From assembly GCF_003073045.1 (NCBI RefSeq), contig NC_037602.1, positions 7,860,464 to 7,924,463 on the forward strand: a stretch of DNA of 64,000 nucleotides, in the 5' to 3' direction. Below, piece after piece: positions 50,601 to 63,269 of this stretch. The stretch's first letter is position 1. Each line of letters begins with the position of its first letter. The DNA comes from Pomacea canaliculata. Its lineage: Eukaryota > Mollusca > Gastropoda > Architaenioglossa > Ampullariidae. The position numbers and the translations under genes were made by a program. Under the pieces are notes generated by a model. The model saw nothing but the letters and a program-made list of their open reading frames with translations, ran no database searches and had not been told where the DNA came from.

Positions 50601-50890
50601 TCTCTCTATAGCTAAACAGTGCATTTTGTACTTAAAGAATTTATTCTACAGCTATACAATTCATTCTATATGTATATAGTGCCTTCTATATTTATACAAT
50701 TCAATTCTATTTTTATAGAATTAATTCTATAGCTATACATTTCATTCTACACTTCTAGAATTCATTCTATAGCTAGAGAGAGAAAAACTCGGTTAAAACC
50801 AAAGTATTTCTTTTATGTTATACTCAGAAGTTGCTATCCAATTCTTTTTATACATACAATTCCAGTCTGTAGCTACAGAATGCACTCTAG
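50600..50890. repeat. Tandem repeat of attctatagctataca-type units
   Basis: Roughly ten diverged units of about 20-27 bp, each containing a form of ttcattctatagctatac, fill the segment immediately upstream of a LINE remnant. They are AT-rich and non-coding. Confidence 0.75.
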
Positions 50891-50899
50891 CTAGACAAT

Positions 50900-51690
50900 T
50901 CAATTGTATATGAGGCTTGCCCACTTGCTTATGGGGAAAAGAAGGTCAAAGATCAACCAGTCAGTGCCCTCGAAACATGGTCTTGTATTTGGGGGAAAAT
51001 GGGAAAAGTGGTTTATAAGAGAAACGGTCTTAGAAGTAGTCAACAACTACGTATATTTAGGTTTTACTTTTACGACAATCATGAGTTTGTTTCAAGGGGC
51101 TAAGCAGTTAGCAAGAAAAATGCCACGTTAGACATAGTTAAGAGCCCTAATAGATAGTATGATAAGAAAGACTTTTTTAAAAAGCTTTTTGATGCTGTGG
51201 TTCAACCATCTCTTCTGTGTGCATCCATGATAATAGCTTTGTCAAAAAGGTACATATTCTTACGCATGTAAAAAGTTCGAATGTTTCAATCCATACACCA
51301 ACAAATACGATATACAGGAAACGTGGACGATATCCACTCCTGGTAAACTGTTATACGAGAACTATCGAATTTTGACTCGGATTGACAAAAATTTCCACGG
51401 ATCCTAACCTAAACAACCATATCAAGTATTAGTTAATCTTGATGCACAAGGCAAAACAAACTGGGTAACAAAAGTATGAATAGCCTTAAGATATATGAGT
51501 TTTAATCAAGTATGGTTAAATAAAGGAGTAGAAGACCATAAAATATTTCTCTCTATTCTCAATGTCAGATGTTACTCAGCAAACATGAGGCACAGTGGGC
51601 GTTTGCAGTTATACCGATCGCATAAATCAACTCTCATGCCAGACCTCTATTTATTTTTGTTGATTATGTAAAAGACTTTAATACGCTTCC
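50900..51690 (+). mobile_element. Decayed LINE fragment (post-RT region)
   Basis: Text such as VLEVVNNYVYLGFTFTTIMS and, later, LLYENYRILTRIDKN and QGKTNWVTKV follows the order found behind the RT core of animal LINEs (VVN.Y.YLG, TP.K..Y.E.GRYPL, W). Stops and frameshifts are frequent. It is a different family from the 6590 and 28190 copies. It lies intergenic between the two GalNAc-T genes. Confidence 0.65.
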
Positions 51691-51699
51691 GTGAAGGAG

Positions 51700-53936
51700 T
51701 GAGCGGTAAATACACACTAAAATCATTTTATACGGGATAGGACAGAGAATACAAATAAATGTCCTTTCTACATACATTTACAGAAGATGAAGCTCGTGGG
51801 GTTTTTTTATTATTATTGTCCTATATATATAGATTTTCGTCCATTTCATCTATAACATGTTACCCCACACAACGAAGAACAATATTTTAAGTACTGTCGC
51901 GTGATAATCCAAGAAAAACAAGAAAACTCTGGCGTCCCTCTATCGCACTCTTATTCGTTGAGTGGAGACAGTCATGCTAAGACGGTGACAGACAGAGGAA
52001 CGCCACAAAGAACGAAGAAGACAGGAGTGCAAACAGACTGAGTGCAAACCTCATTCTAACGCTTGGGCTGAAGGCTCAGTAGTGATCCCCTTATCGCTCC
52101 CTCAGAACTACGCCAAAGTGTTTGCAGGTGTTTTGTCCCGTTTTTCTTTTCTACCTTCAGCCTTTTTAACTATCCTTTACTTGGGCATAGGGCGGTTCTT
52201 TGCTTTTCTTTTGTGGGTGTGTGTATATGTGTATATACTTTTTTTCTGCACGTGAATACATTTGCTATTTGTGCCGTTCATTTTGTCTTTGCTGTGGTCC
52301 ACACTCATCAGTGGTTTCACAGGAACGTCGCGTCCCTCCTTTGGCCGATGGAATGGGTGTGTGTGTGTGTGATCGTGTCCAGTGATTGAATGGATGCGGT
52401 TGTGCATCCGGCGACGTTGGAGTTGTACGCGACGTGTACTACGCGGACGTCTGTGGATTTGTTTACAGTCTTGGGCGATGATATCTCATCACGCCAGGTG
52501 ATAAAGCCTGGATGGCTAGGATCGATCTTCTGTCGGAGAAATTCAAACAGGCTTGGCCTATCATCTAAACACTCATTTTAAACTGGCATACCATCTGAAT
52601 GCTCACGTTGACATGAAGCATTGCTCTTCTGTCTAGTCTTGTCTGGCGAAACGTTAGCTTGATTGCCGACGGACAGTGGGAAAAGCGACAGCTGCATCTC
52701 TGATAACCTTCTTCTCTCGGCCTACTCTTGTCATTTGTAGTTGGTGATGGGCTCGAAATTTCCACTAACTCATGTCGTCAAAAACATGTATGTGTGTGTG
52801 TTTATCTGTTCTTTCACAACCGAAAATTAAAGAATCTCTCTCTCCCTCATGGTCGATCACAAATACAATACTCATATAGCAACCATGACATTTTATCTTT
52901 ATATCTGTATCAACCAATAGAAGTTTTTTTGTCCTAATGTCTTCATTAGAAACGGAAACTGTTCCAATTGGACCAGAGATCAGCACAGCTTAACTGGTAC
53001 AGTTTAACTATCTTCTCTCCGACTAGTGACGTGATCTTGTTTCCCTCAAACTCACTCGCGTGGTGTGGCGCACAGATAGTCGGCTTGGCAATTCCTTGCT
53101 GCTCTCATTACATAGTATCCCAGATACCCTTGCAGCACCGCCGCTAGCGCACGTGTGCAAGCGTATGTTTGTGCGTGCGTGTGTGTGTGTGCTGTATACC
53201 TGCTGTGTAGCAAGATGATGTAGTTGTAGAGGCGGCAGCGCGCCCTCTGGCTGTGAGCGGACTATTTTTACACCTCTCCCTCCCGACCCTCCCCTACAGC
53301 CTGTGGTAAGTACGTTTTTGTGTCAAACTGGTTTCCTGGCATTGCAGCATCCCCCACTTCTGTCGCAGTGAGTAGAAGGTTGTGGAAAAGGGCGAGTTGC
53401 AGGCAGTAAGAGGCCAGACATGTTTAATAATCGCAGTGTAAGGCCATGCCAACAGGATAGCAATGTGTGTGCGAGTGTAATAACGTCTGTATGTGTGTGA
53501 GAGAGCGCGTACGCATGAGTGAGCTCGCTGTCAAGCAAGGAATTTCTATATAATAAGCTCTTTGATAAAAATAGTAAAGCGTATTTATTAAAAAAAAAAA
53601 CAGAGCTACGTGTTATCTACGCCTGCGTGGGTTTTGTTTGTAGGGAGAAAAACAAGGATGTAAAGAGTTTGTGTGTACTTTTCTTTTCTATGGATTTAGC
53701 CGATGTTTTCATTAAAACACTTTTTTGCTCTGACAGTTTTCCTTCGACGTACTTGCTTCAGTTTGTCAACTGCTTCTCTTATCAGTCGAGTCACGCAAGT
53801 CTTTCGGCGCCATCTTGCGCTCGTTTCAGTTTGCACAAGCTGTTAGCGTTCTGGCTCTCAACACAGACCCGCTGCAGTCTTCCCTCGACACGAGCCGCTT
53901 GTTGGACGTCACGTAAGCCTGGGACGTAATGTCAGC
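51700..53936. other. Upstream region of the second GalNAc-T
   Basis: No coding exon is recognised. A GC-richer patch near 53,130-53,300 ends at a strong donor-like gtaagtac (53306), and acceptor-like sites occur near 53,825-53,880, so a non-coding first exon of the second GalNAc-T is possible. A GT microsatellite is at about 53,170-53,190. Confidence 0.35.
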
Positions 53937-56900
53937 ATGAAGCTACGTCAACGTTACGTCATCGCCGGTGGCGTGGCCGTCAGCGTCCTGATCACGCTGA
54001 CCATCGTATTGACCATCTCCAGCAGTGATCGTCTGTACAACACTGTGTGGGAGGTGCAGGGTGCCATCAGAAACCAGTTCCAGATGAGGCCCAAGCCGCA
54101 GCCGAACATATTCGTGGGGCAACTCACGGTAGAGGAATTCCGACAAAACCCATTATTTCTGACAGGTATCTGGCTGATTTATCTAATTATTTAAAAAAAA
54201 AACTATTTCTTTCTGCTTCCTCCTTCTCCTCCTCGTCCTCCTCCTCCTCCACATCATCATCATCAGATATCGGAGAAATGAAATCTGTTCGCAAATTGGT
54301 GATGTCACTCCAAGTCAAATTAGAGAAAATCTCTCTCACACACATAGAGACGATGATTATGAGGAGAAAACATTAAAAGAGGCAAAAGAGGAAGACTAGG
54401 TGCACGACAGAGACAATCCTTGTCCGGTCGCCAATAAATAAACAGTTTATCAGGCACTGATTCCCAGCCCTTTCTTTTAATTTTCGTGTTATCGATTGTC
54501 TTTCCTGCCACAGGTAACCCACTAATAGATGATTACGGGAAAAACGACCCTTTGGGGCCAGGCGAAAATGGCGTCCCTGTGGTCTTACCGGAAATAACGA
54601 AGCACAACGCCTCGCTTGCTCTGGAGAAGTATCACGTCAATGTGTTGGCCAGTGACGCCATCGCCCTCAACCGGAAGGTGCCAGACTCCCGCTTCCCTGG
54701 GTAAGCCGTTCTCAAAGAAATTGGTTAAAAAAAAAAAGAAGGGCAGACAAATCGATGGCGAGCACTCAATGCAGAGTGGCGCCGGTGTAGTGTTGCACTG
54801 GCCATTCCAGAATCTGCGAGCCATCTGGCACATTGAGGGTAACATCTGTAAATCGTTGGCTTGGTGATTAGTTGTAAACGGCGCTGAATGCTGATCAATC
54901 TTTCAGTGAGCTCTTTCAAAATCGAATACAGCTGCTCTTGTTAATCAGGATGTACAGCACGGTGCTGAGCTCCTCCCTCTCTGTTTAAACCCTGCATTGA
55001 ATACCATACTGTGAGTCGATTCTCGCAGTCTGTATTCCTACAGTTGAGATAAGATAAGACTTTATCATCCCTGAGGGCGATTAGAAGCAACTCTGGATGG
55101 AAGCACAGCAACAAAAGAACAATACCGTAGCATATCCATATCCACCCGGTCCATATCCGTTACACCAACTGCAGTCACAATCATGGTTTAGTCTTACATA
55201 TGATCTACAGTCATTCGCACACAGTGGCTTTCAGAAGTTACTCAGCAAAACCAAAGGACAGTCTCGATTTGTTGGTCCTGCATACAGGTACACAGAATCG
55301 GCGTCTCAATGGAAACTGGAAAAAAAATTCTCTTAACAGGACATGCCTGTCATCGGGAATAATTTCACACACCTTCAGAAGCCTCTGCCTGCAATATAGA
55401 GACTGAAGATCACTATCCCGGTGACTCAATGCAGGTGTATACATTGCTGCTCTTGTCCTTCAGTGGTAAACTATACTTTCTGTACCAGATTCGTGGGCAG
55501 AACCCATGAACAACACACATTTCTTTTTATTCAGCACTGATTTTAAGCTCTTGGTCCCAGTTGGCACTCTCACAACAACTTTGAGAGCTCTCAATATTCC
55601 GCAGCCTAGCACTTGGTGAAATCGTATTGTTCGTGACAACCATCTAAACACAGGTTAGACTGGTACAAGATATACACTCAGATGAGGACACACCTAGAGC
55701 GCGGGGAGAGAGATATGTAAACCTGTGGGACACTTTTGTAGGAAAAAAATCGTGTGTTCCTACCCTGGGTAGTTGTACACGTGATATAGTGGTCGTTAGT
55801 CTCAAGAACCGATGCTAGGTCACACAGATAAATTTAGGAGCGTCAGGACAAATCGAGCCAAGATCGTGAGTGACATTTGCAATGCATTGTAGCACGTTGG
55901 AAACATTTGCCCTGGGATGTACACAAGGGTGAAAACTGCTAGGGGAATTCTCTCGGTAGATAAAAGGGGTGTAGAGAAATCGTGAGCAGTTTAGGAATGG
56001 GACATGAGATTATTTATTTTAATTTTTTTTTTATTTTTCTGTTTTGTTAACCATCTATTCAAACCACTACCTTCGAGAATATTAACTCCCGCTGTAACAA
56101 CTGGAGCCCCAAAAATTTGATATATCCAGAAAAAGAAGAGGAATTCTTCCATTTAAAATAATATAAAGAAGGGTCAGGCTGTCTAAATATTCGATATGCA
56201 AACCATGTTTTGGAGCAAGGTACTCTGCCATAGCTCAAAGGAAAATTTCTTATCTATCAAGAGAAGCTACTCTGCTGTCGCCCTGAGCACAGTACAGTTT
56301 GATAAAGTGATGTCATTAATTTAATCCGGCTATTATGTTCTTAAATGTTGAGGCTTTATATAATAGAAAGTATAATAGAAACCCTACCATCACCATTGCT
56401 ATCGATAGTATCTTCTCTGGCTAGTACTCTAGCATCACTACAGTAATACCACTATCTTCTATGTAGTAGCTACCACAATAATACTACTATATTATTGTTT
56501 AATATCTTTACAGCCTAGTACCAGCATAAGTACTAGTATCTGCTTTATGGTACCAACAGAAATACTAGAATCTTCTTGATCGTATAATAGCAGCAGAAAT
56601 ACTATAGTATCTTCTTAATAGAACAGGATATGCCACGGCAATGCAAGTGTCTTCTTTATTGTATAGAAGCTGCAGCAATAGTAGAATCTTCTAAATAATT
56701 GTAATCCACACAACATCTTCTTCCCGTGGTTACACCGGGGTGGGCAAGTCGCACAAGAAATCACGGCAACAGAGAATATTTTAGCGAATAGTAAGAAGAT
56801 GCTTTACATGTTCTTCCATGGAGGAGATAACAAATTATGGGGAGCACAGGAATTTTAATCTGAGACATATAAAAAGAGTAGTACAGAGTACAAACAGGCA

Positions 56901-59341
56901 CACTCGGCGACTACTAGCAATATTCGTGCGAACATTAAAATATCGTAAGAAAGCGCCCCACTTCCTTTATTGTCACGTGACCATATCCGGTTACCATGGC
57001 GTTGACCGGTAGGTCAGATTTAATGAGTTCGAGGCCCGTCCAGTCCAAACCTGCAGGTTCCCCGAGGCTGTTGTGTCCGCGCGTGTGTGCTTGCATACAT
57101 CCTGACATGGAAACCCTAAATAGCCAGGATATAATTATAGAAAAGCAGGCAACCTCGGGCGGGGGCAGTAGGCCAAGTGGAAGGACTGGGTGGGTGGGTG
57201 ATTCAAGGTTATTTAAATGAGTGTTTCATAAGCAGTACAGTTAAAAAAAGTAATAAAAAAAGACAAAGCTAATTAGGTCGCCCGACTTCTTGTGTCTCAT
57301 TTACAGAAAATAACATTTAAAAAAGGACTAAAAGCATAAAAAAATCAAGCAACCATTGTAATAACCAGGATGTTGCACACAGCAGTGTTAGTATTTTGTT
57401 CATATTATACTATGAATAATAGTATTTTCTTTATAACATCAATATTGATATATTCTTTCTAGCATGTAGCAGCATCACTACTAGTATATTCTTCAAAACA
57501 TAGTAGCAGCATCAATACTAGTATATTTTTTCAAGCATATTAGCAACATCAATACTAGTATATTCTTTAAAACATAGTAGCAACATCAATACTAGTATAT
57601 TCTTCAAAGCATAGAAACAACATCAATACTAGTATATTCTTCAAATCATAGTAGCAACATCAATACTAGTATATTCTTTAAATCATAGTAGCAGCATCAA
57701 TACTAGTATATTCTTCAAAGCATAGTAACAACATCAATACTAGGATACTGTTGATAGACTTGCTGCGGCAGCATATTTTTATAGAATAATAGCAGCAGCA
57801 ACAATATTAATATCTTTATCGTAGTAACAGTAGGATAATTATCATCGTCATTGTTGCTGTCATGTCAGGTGTATGGGACTAGCTTACCCACATGACCTTC
57901 CCACTGTTTCCATCATCATCCCTTTTTACGACGAATGGCCGTCTGTTTTACTGCGCACCTTGTACAGCATCGTCAACAGGACTCCGCGACATCTACTGTG
58001 GGAGATCATTCTCGTCAATGACGGAAGCACTCTCGGTGAGTTATGGACCCTTGCTGCCATCACAAGGTGCAACGCCTGATGGATTTTTAAATTTTTAAAT
58101 TTTTTTGTCACTTTCTCCCCAAACTGGGAGTAAGTTGCACGCCCGTTACCGGAGAGGGAGCATGAGCAACAGGCTCCACATCCAAAGCTGCAGGCCCGCA
58201 ACTTAATCGTCTCTTATATATATATATTCCTATAAAAAAATTAAAAAAAAAAAACTAGCTCGATCGCTGGAGTCAAAGTATTTAAATGTTTAAGTAGCTA
58301 TACATGACGTGTGTTTAATGATATGTACAGATAAAGAAATGTAAGTAGCCAGCTGTTTGTTAATTTTGATATTTGCTGACTTTCTCCAGAAAGCCTTAAG
58401 GGTGATCTAGACACATACATCGCCACCAAATTTCCCATCGGACTGATCAAGATAATTCACCTCGAAGAAAGGATTGGTCTCATCCGGGCTCGCATGAAAG
58501 GTGTGCGTATGGCGACAGGGGAAGTTCTGGTCATCTTTGACAGTCACATGGAGGTCAATGTCCAGTGGTCAGTCTACCCCTCCTTTGTTTTGCTAAAAAT
58601 ACTTTCTACCCAAGACACGATAGAAGAGCAGATAGGAAAGAAAGAAATGAGAGAAAGGAGAAAAGAGAAGCAGGTGATCGTAAGTGGATTGGTTAACCAG
58701 AATATTCTACTGATTGATATATTGATTAATTGATTGATTGAAAGGCTAGAACCTTTGCTGGTGCAAGTGAGGCAGAACCCGAAGTCCATAGCGCTAGGCA
58801 TTCTGGACTACATCCACGCAGAAACGTTTCACTACGACTGGCACAAGGGCTACATCACACGATACGGCTTTGACTGGCGCCTTGTGTTCTTCGAAACTTT
58901 CTTTACACCAGATTTGTACGGACCAAAAGACGACCTTCCTAAGCGGTAAGAATTATGCTGTTTTCAAAATTTCTTATTGCGCTGAATATAGCATCAAGCA
59001 TTACTAGAATTTGAAAAAAGAAAATGGAAAAAAGTCTGGAAATGTGTATAAATAATAGTCAGCAGGTACGAACTATGTACGAACTACCCGAAGGAACAAT
59101 TTTTGTAGTTTTTGCGCGAGTCTGTATGTTGTGTTTGCGTCACTGTGCCGGGCGCTTTTCTATGCGGTTGTGTAGAATCATTTGTTATCATTTAAAACTT
59201 CAATTTAATTTTCATAATTAAAGAGGCGTAGTAATGGTGGGAGCTGCCTTCGCCGTAGACCGGAAGTTCTTTCTGGAGCTGGGCGGATATGACGAAGGAA
59301 TGGACGTTTGGGGAGGAGAGAACCTGGAGCTGTCGTGGCGG
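53937..59341 (+). CDS. Second polypeptide N-acetylgalactosaminyltransferase, 3' part not found
   Basis: Six exons, 53937-54165, 54514-54700, 57869-58035, 58390-58567, 58745-58945 and 59224-59341, join in phase without stops for 360 codons. Lengths are 229, 187, 167, 178, 201 and 118 against 229, 184, 167, 178, 192 and 118 in the upstream paralogue, with identical phases. Visible parts are the signal anchor ([15 protein letters not shown]), [39 protein letters not shown], the metal-binding [22 protein letters not shown] and [18 protein letters not shown]. The next expected exon (VWMCGG, CSKVGH) and the lectin exons are absent from the remaining 4.6 kb. In the first paralogue that intron is only 270 bp. 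Either the intron is very long or this copy has lost its 3' half. Met replaces the usual Cys after DSH. Confidence 0.85.
55030..55100 (-). mobile_element. 3' tail of a LINE/SINE, antisense
   Basis: The minus strand reads CCCTCAGGGATGATAAAGTC followed by TTATCTTATCTC, the form of a CR1-class 3' end with a short terminal microsatellite. The body to the right (to about 55,640) is not recognisable. It lies in intron 2 of the second GalNAc-T. Confidence 0.45.
56390..56700. repeat. Ancient, diverged relative of the 37-bp minisatellite
   Basis: Phrases such as actagtatct, aatactagaatcttctt and aatactatagtatcttctt recur every 35-60 bp. They match the core of the clean array at 57465-57750 but with heavy decay. 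It lies in intron 2 of the second GalNAc-T. Confidence 0.6.
57465..57750. repeat. 37-bp minisatellite, about 8 copies
   Basis: The unit core is atcaatactagtatattctt followed by caaagcatagtagcaac. Anchors at 57548 and 57585 give a period of 37 bp. Copies differ by one to three substitutions. A degraded copy continues at about 57,790-57,830. It ends about 120 bp before the exon 3 acceptor of the second GalNAc-T. Confidence 0.9.
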
Positions 59342-59360
59342 GTAGGTACATTTACAGATA

Positions 59361-59855
59361 CAGGTAGTCCTCGGGTTACGACGGTCTCGAGTTACGTCGT
59401 TTCGTGGTTACGACGCTCATTCCGACTTACGAGGTCAGTGCATCATAGAAAAGGAAGGCCATCACCATGGAGGTGAAAGTGGATATCATAAGGCAATCTG
59501 AGAAGGGGGAAACAGCAGCAGAAATTAGCAGGTTATTAGGACTTAGTCGTTCGACTGTCGCCACGATTATCAAGGATAAAGATCGCATCCTTGAACACGT
59601 GACAGGATCTGCTCCGATGAAGGCGACAGTGATAACAAAGCGTAGTGTACTGCACAATATTTTACTGTACTCATGTTTATTGATAATTATGTAGGGTACT
59701 GTGCTAGGATAGGTGTTTGGATAGGCTAAGTGTTTGCAGTACTGTACTGTTATTATGGTACAGTACTGTATGAACGTATGATCCGACTTACGTCGAAATT
59801 CGGTTTACGACGCCGCATTAAGAACGGATCCCCGTCGTAAGTCGAGGACTACCTG
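59361..59855 (+). mobile_element. pogo/Tigger-type element encoding only a transposase DNA-binding region
   Basis: The ends are CAGGTAGTCCTCGGGTTACG and its inverted form (...cgaggactacctg), flanked by TA on both sides (59359-59360, 59856-59857). An ORF at 59467-59694 (75 aa) starts [20 protein letters not shown] and continues SRLLGLSRSTVATIIKDKDR, a CENP-B/pogo-type helix-turn-helix. It then runs into unrelated sequence and stops; the DDE catalytic part is missing. The element is an internally deleted Tigger relative. It begins 20 bp after the exon 6 donor of the second GalNAc-T. Confidence 0.85.
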
Positions 59856-59859
59856 TACT

Positions 59860-60560
59860 GCTCTCCCCAGTAACTGGGTCCACAGATTATTGGTGGGTTG
59901 AATAATAATTACAAAACTGGAGAAATTTAGATTTCTAATTAAGAAATATTTGGAAGCTCAGTATTATTCCAGAGACCAAAATGGTGTTTTAAAACCTTAC
60001 ATATAACACCAGGAAAGGTAAATATAGCAAAAAATAGGAGTAATTTACATCCAAGACGACACATCTGTTATATGGATTGATTCTTATCAGTACCGTCTAC
60101 CCCAGCAGCAAAGGAATATTGGCTACAGGTGGGGGACATGTCTTGAGTATCCGGGGGCCATGTGGCAAAATGGCGTCCGACCCATAGCGAAAGTGAAACC
60201 GGGCCGTAACAACGGGGTCATGTCGGTTTTACCTGTGAAACAAGCGTGGGACGCTTCTCTCCCCCTTGTGACCGCTAGTCAACCCTGATGGCTCATGGGT
60301 ACGTCCCATCTTTTTTTTTTTTATATATCCCACTATTTATATCTTCAGATTATTGGTATTTTTAGGGATTTCGGCATATCCTGATTTACATATTTCTAAA
60401 TCAAGACATGCCAAAATTCCTAAAAAAATACCAATATCAAATGGATTAATAATTTGTGTATTTTGCAATAATTATATATATATAACAAGCAGCAAAAGAG
60501 TGCACAAAAGTGCAAAATGTTATAAAAAAACAAACAAACATGATTTGTTATTTTATTGGC
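59860..60560. other. Non-coding DNA with a GC-richer patch
   Basis: About 60,130-60,300 is GC-richer than its surroundings (gggggacatg, ccgggggccat, cgggccgtaa) and could be an unrecognised repeat. No GalNAc-T exon is present. Confidence 0.4.
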
Positions 60561-60565
60561 GTTTA

Positions 60566-60905
60566 TTGAGGTAAAATAAGGATAAAAGCAAACTAAAAAA
60601 ATTTTTTTAATATAAAATTTTTTTTAAAGCATTGTCTCATTTGTATACATAAACAATTTATCATTTATCAAGGTAAAAATATTATCACAAATAAGGATAA
60701 AAAGCAAACTAATAAAAAAATAATGTTAAAAATATACAATTTTTTTTAAAGCATTGTCTCATTTGTATACATAAACAATTTATCATTTATCAAGGTAAAA
60801 ATGTTATCATAAATAAGGATAAAAAGCAAACTGATAAAAAAAATAATTTTAAAATATATATAAATTTTTTTTTAAAGCATTGTCTGTTTGCATACATAAA
60901 AGATG
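60566..60905. repeat. Tandem repeat, about 122-126 bp, three copies
   Basis: The anchor aaagcattgtct recurs at 60626, 60748 and 60874, preceded each time by a T run and followed by tttgtatacataaacaattt and aaggataaaaagcaaact. Copies one and two are nearly identical; copy three is truncated and diverged. It is AT-rich and non-coding. Confidence 0.9.
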
Positions 60906-61546
60906 TTTCCTCTTGATATATTAATGCAACATTCGTTATTTAATTATAAGTTGTAGAACGATGCAAAACCATGTATCCATTGACAAAACAATTAAAATTA
61001 AATTGCAGTTTCCTTAACACTAATTACATTTTCCCAAAGAAAAGGTTCAAAGATCTATGACAATATATCAAATGATAAGTATGAACTGAATTGCTGTCAA
61101 AAAAGAGTGATGCTTTAATAGACATTTCTAAAAATAAATCAAAGTCATGAAATTAACTATAAAAGGTTCTAGGTTGGATTGCAGCTTATGGTATTAACTA
61201 CAATCTTTTTAAAACAGATTAAAATTTTAAATTGCACCTTTATCACTAAGAAAGGAAACCATCAAACACATGTTTGAAACACAATTATGTTCAAAGAATT
61301 TTAGAAGGTATTAGAAAAGAACTGTAAACATATAAATGATTCTGAATTTACCACAACACATCTCTTATTGGATCGGGTGAAAATATCCTCATTGATAAAT
61401 TAATGGGTTAGAGTAAAATAATAATCACAGCACAGTTTTATATAATTATATAAATCCAGATTTAGTATATGCAGGTTTATGTACAAGAATTTTACAACTG
61501 TAGGTAGAAAGTTGCACAGCTTTACTTGTCCTCCACCCCAGAACAA

Positions 61547-63020
61547 TTAACTGACGTATAGGCTGTGCTCAACCCTTTCCCTTCTGCCATTCTCTTGATC
61601 CCTAGCACCAGCTAACCAAGTTGATGCATGCAAGTCAGCATCCGTAGCTTCAGGATAACTTTTTCTTGCAGCATCTAAAAAATAGAACAAATATAAGAAT
61701 ATGAGGTCTGCATAAAAAAAGTAATCACTTAATTGTAGGTTACTGACCCTAAAATCCAGAATATAATGTGAAACAAAAAGAGGTACAAGCAAATTATACT
61801 GATATGTAAAGTGGCATAAAAATTTAAAGCGTTATAAACAGAAAGGAACTACAAGTGGAACTGCATTTGAATTTCAGTTAGAATTTCTATAGGCAGAAAA
61901 CTCTGGAAATTCTAATTTCAAAAACAATCCCAATACATGGGAACTGTAAAGATGTCTATAAACTGTCATTTTAATTCCTTTCTACACAGTGTTAACCAGC
62001 TGATTAAAGGACTACAGTCACTAGAAATTGCGTAAACATGTGTCCATATTTTATTTTGGCAATGTAATTCAATCACAATAAAATGAGGTAGGGACAGTTC
62101 TCCAGGCCTGATTTATCTTCCTGTCATGTTTTTTTTTTTTTTTATGACTCATGAAAATTCTTGTCTGCACCTAGCAGAGTCAAAGGTTAAGGTTCATAAC
62201 TAAAAGATAAAGAAACAATCCAAACAGTCCTATTTTATGACAGGCATGTATTAATGTACCATATACACACACACACAGAGTCAAATATTTAAATCCTTAC
62301 CCTGAACTGTTTGTAAAATGAAGGGTGGTTCTTGAGTCCCATTGAAGTTGTAAGATCAGGCCAACTCAGTTGAAAATAGCACAGATAGAATGCCCCTCAC
62401 TACATGCTTTAATGTGAAGCCCGACGCATCACCGAATGGCATTCCTGAAAACAGACAAAAATAAATACACATCATTTAAAAAAAAATTGCAGTGGGCAAC
62501 ATTATAATACCTGTTATGACAACTAGTATTTAAAGACACCCCCCCCAAAAAAAAAGACAGCAACAATTCAGGAAGTTTTCATACAACCAAGCAAAAAGTG
62601 GGTACAGAAAATTTACTATCTGCTCTAATCAATGCCACCATAACAATGCCTTTATTACTTTTTAGTACTGCAAACATGTCATTAGTTTTTATACAATGAA
62701 TGGTATGGTATGGAAACCTTTAAAGGGAATCAGATAAAAAGATTTGACTCCTCCTACTAACAAATCAGAATAAAGCACATACCAAGCATGTCCTTTTTTT
62801 ATGGGTCTGTCTTCATATCTCCCTCAAGACTCTCTACATCTTCTGGTGATTGTTAAGCGAGACTGGAACCCCTCTGGCAGATTTCCCGTGTCATTTGCCT
62901 TTCCTGTTCTTGTTCCTCCATCCATGTAAACATCCTTTAAGGTTGTTTGTATCATTCTTCATCTCTTCCAGAAGAGACAGTTGTTGCATCCCAACTTTCT
63001 CTAGTTTAGTTCTAACCTAA
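61547..63020 (-). pseudogene. Degenerate BEN-domain-like gene (exon-like blocks)
   Basis: Two minus-strand blocks join in phase with perfect borders: 62444-62301 (after ttttcag, before gtaagg) and 61674-61547 (after ttttttag, ending in TAA). They give GFTLKHVVRGILSVLFSTEL, then an in-frame TGA, then FNGTQEPPFILQTVQDAARK and SYPEATDADLHAS. The pattern (V..L...LF..ELA, then A.R..YPEAT..D) recalls a BEN domain, a DNA-binding domain of animal regulators. A further block at about 63000-62860 reads EKVGMQQLSLLEEMKNDTNN, then changes frame (MEEQEQERQMTREICQ) and meets a stop. Intact splice sites with a nonsense codon and a frameshift suggest a recently dead multi-exon copy. The family is a tentative call from pattern only. 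Confidence 0.4.
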
Positions 63021-63269
63021 GAAACACAATAGCAGAAAACATGTAAAATAATGATCTTTTCTAGCTTTGCTATAGTTCACAATGCCTGGAAAATACCATT
63101 AATTTTGGTTAATCTTTACCATTTGTCATATCTATCTGATATGTGATCCATATTTGTTTCAAATTTTTTCACTATGGCAAAAGGCTGGATTTTCCGCTTC
63201 CAGTTTAACTCATAAAAGCACTGTTCATAACTCTTGGCCAAGGGTAAGAAGAAAAAAAAGCTAAAATGA

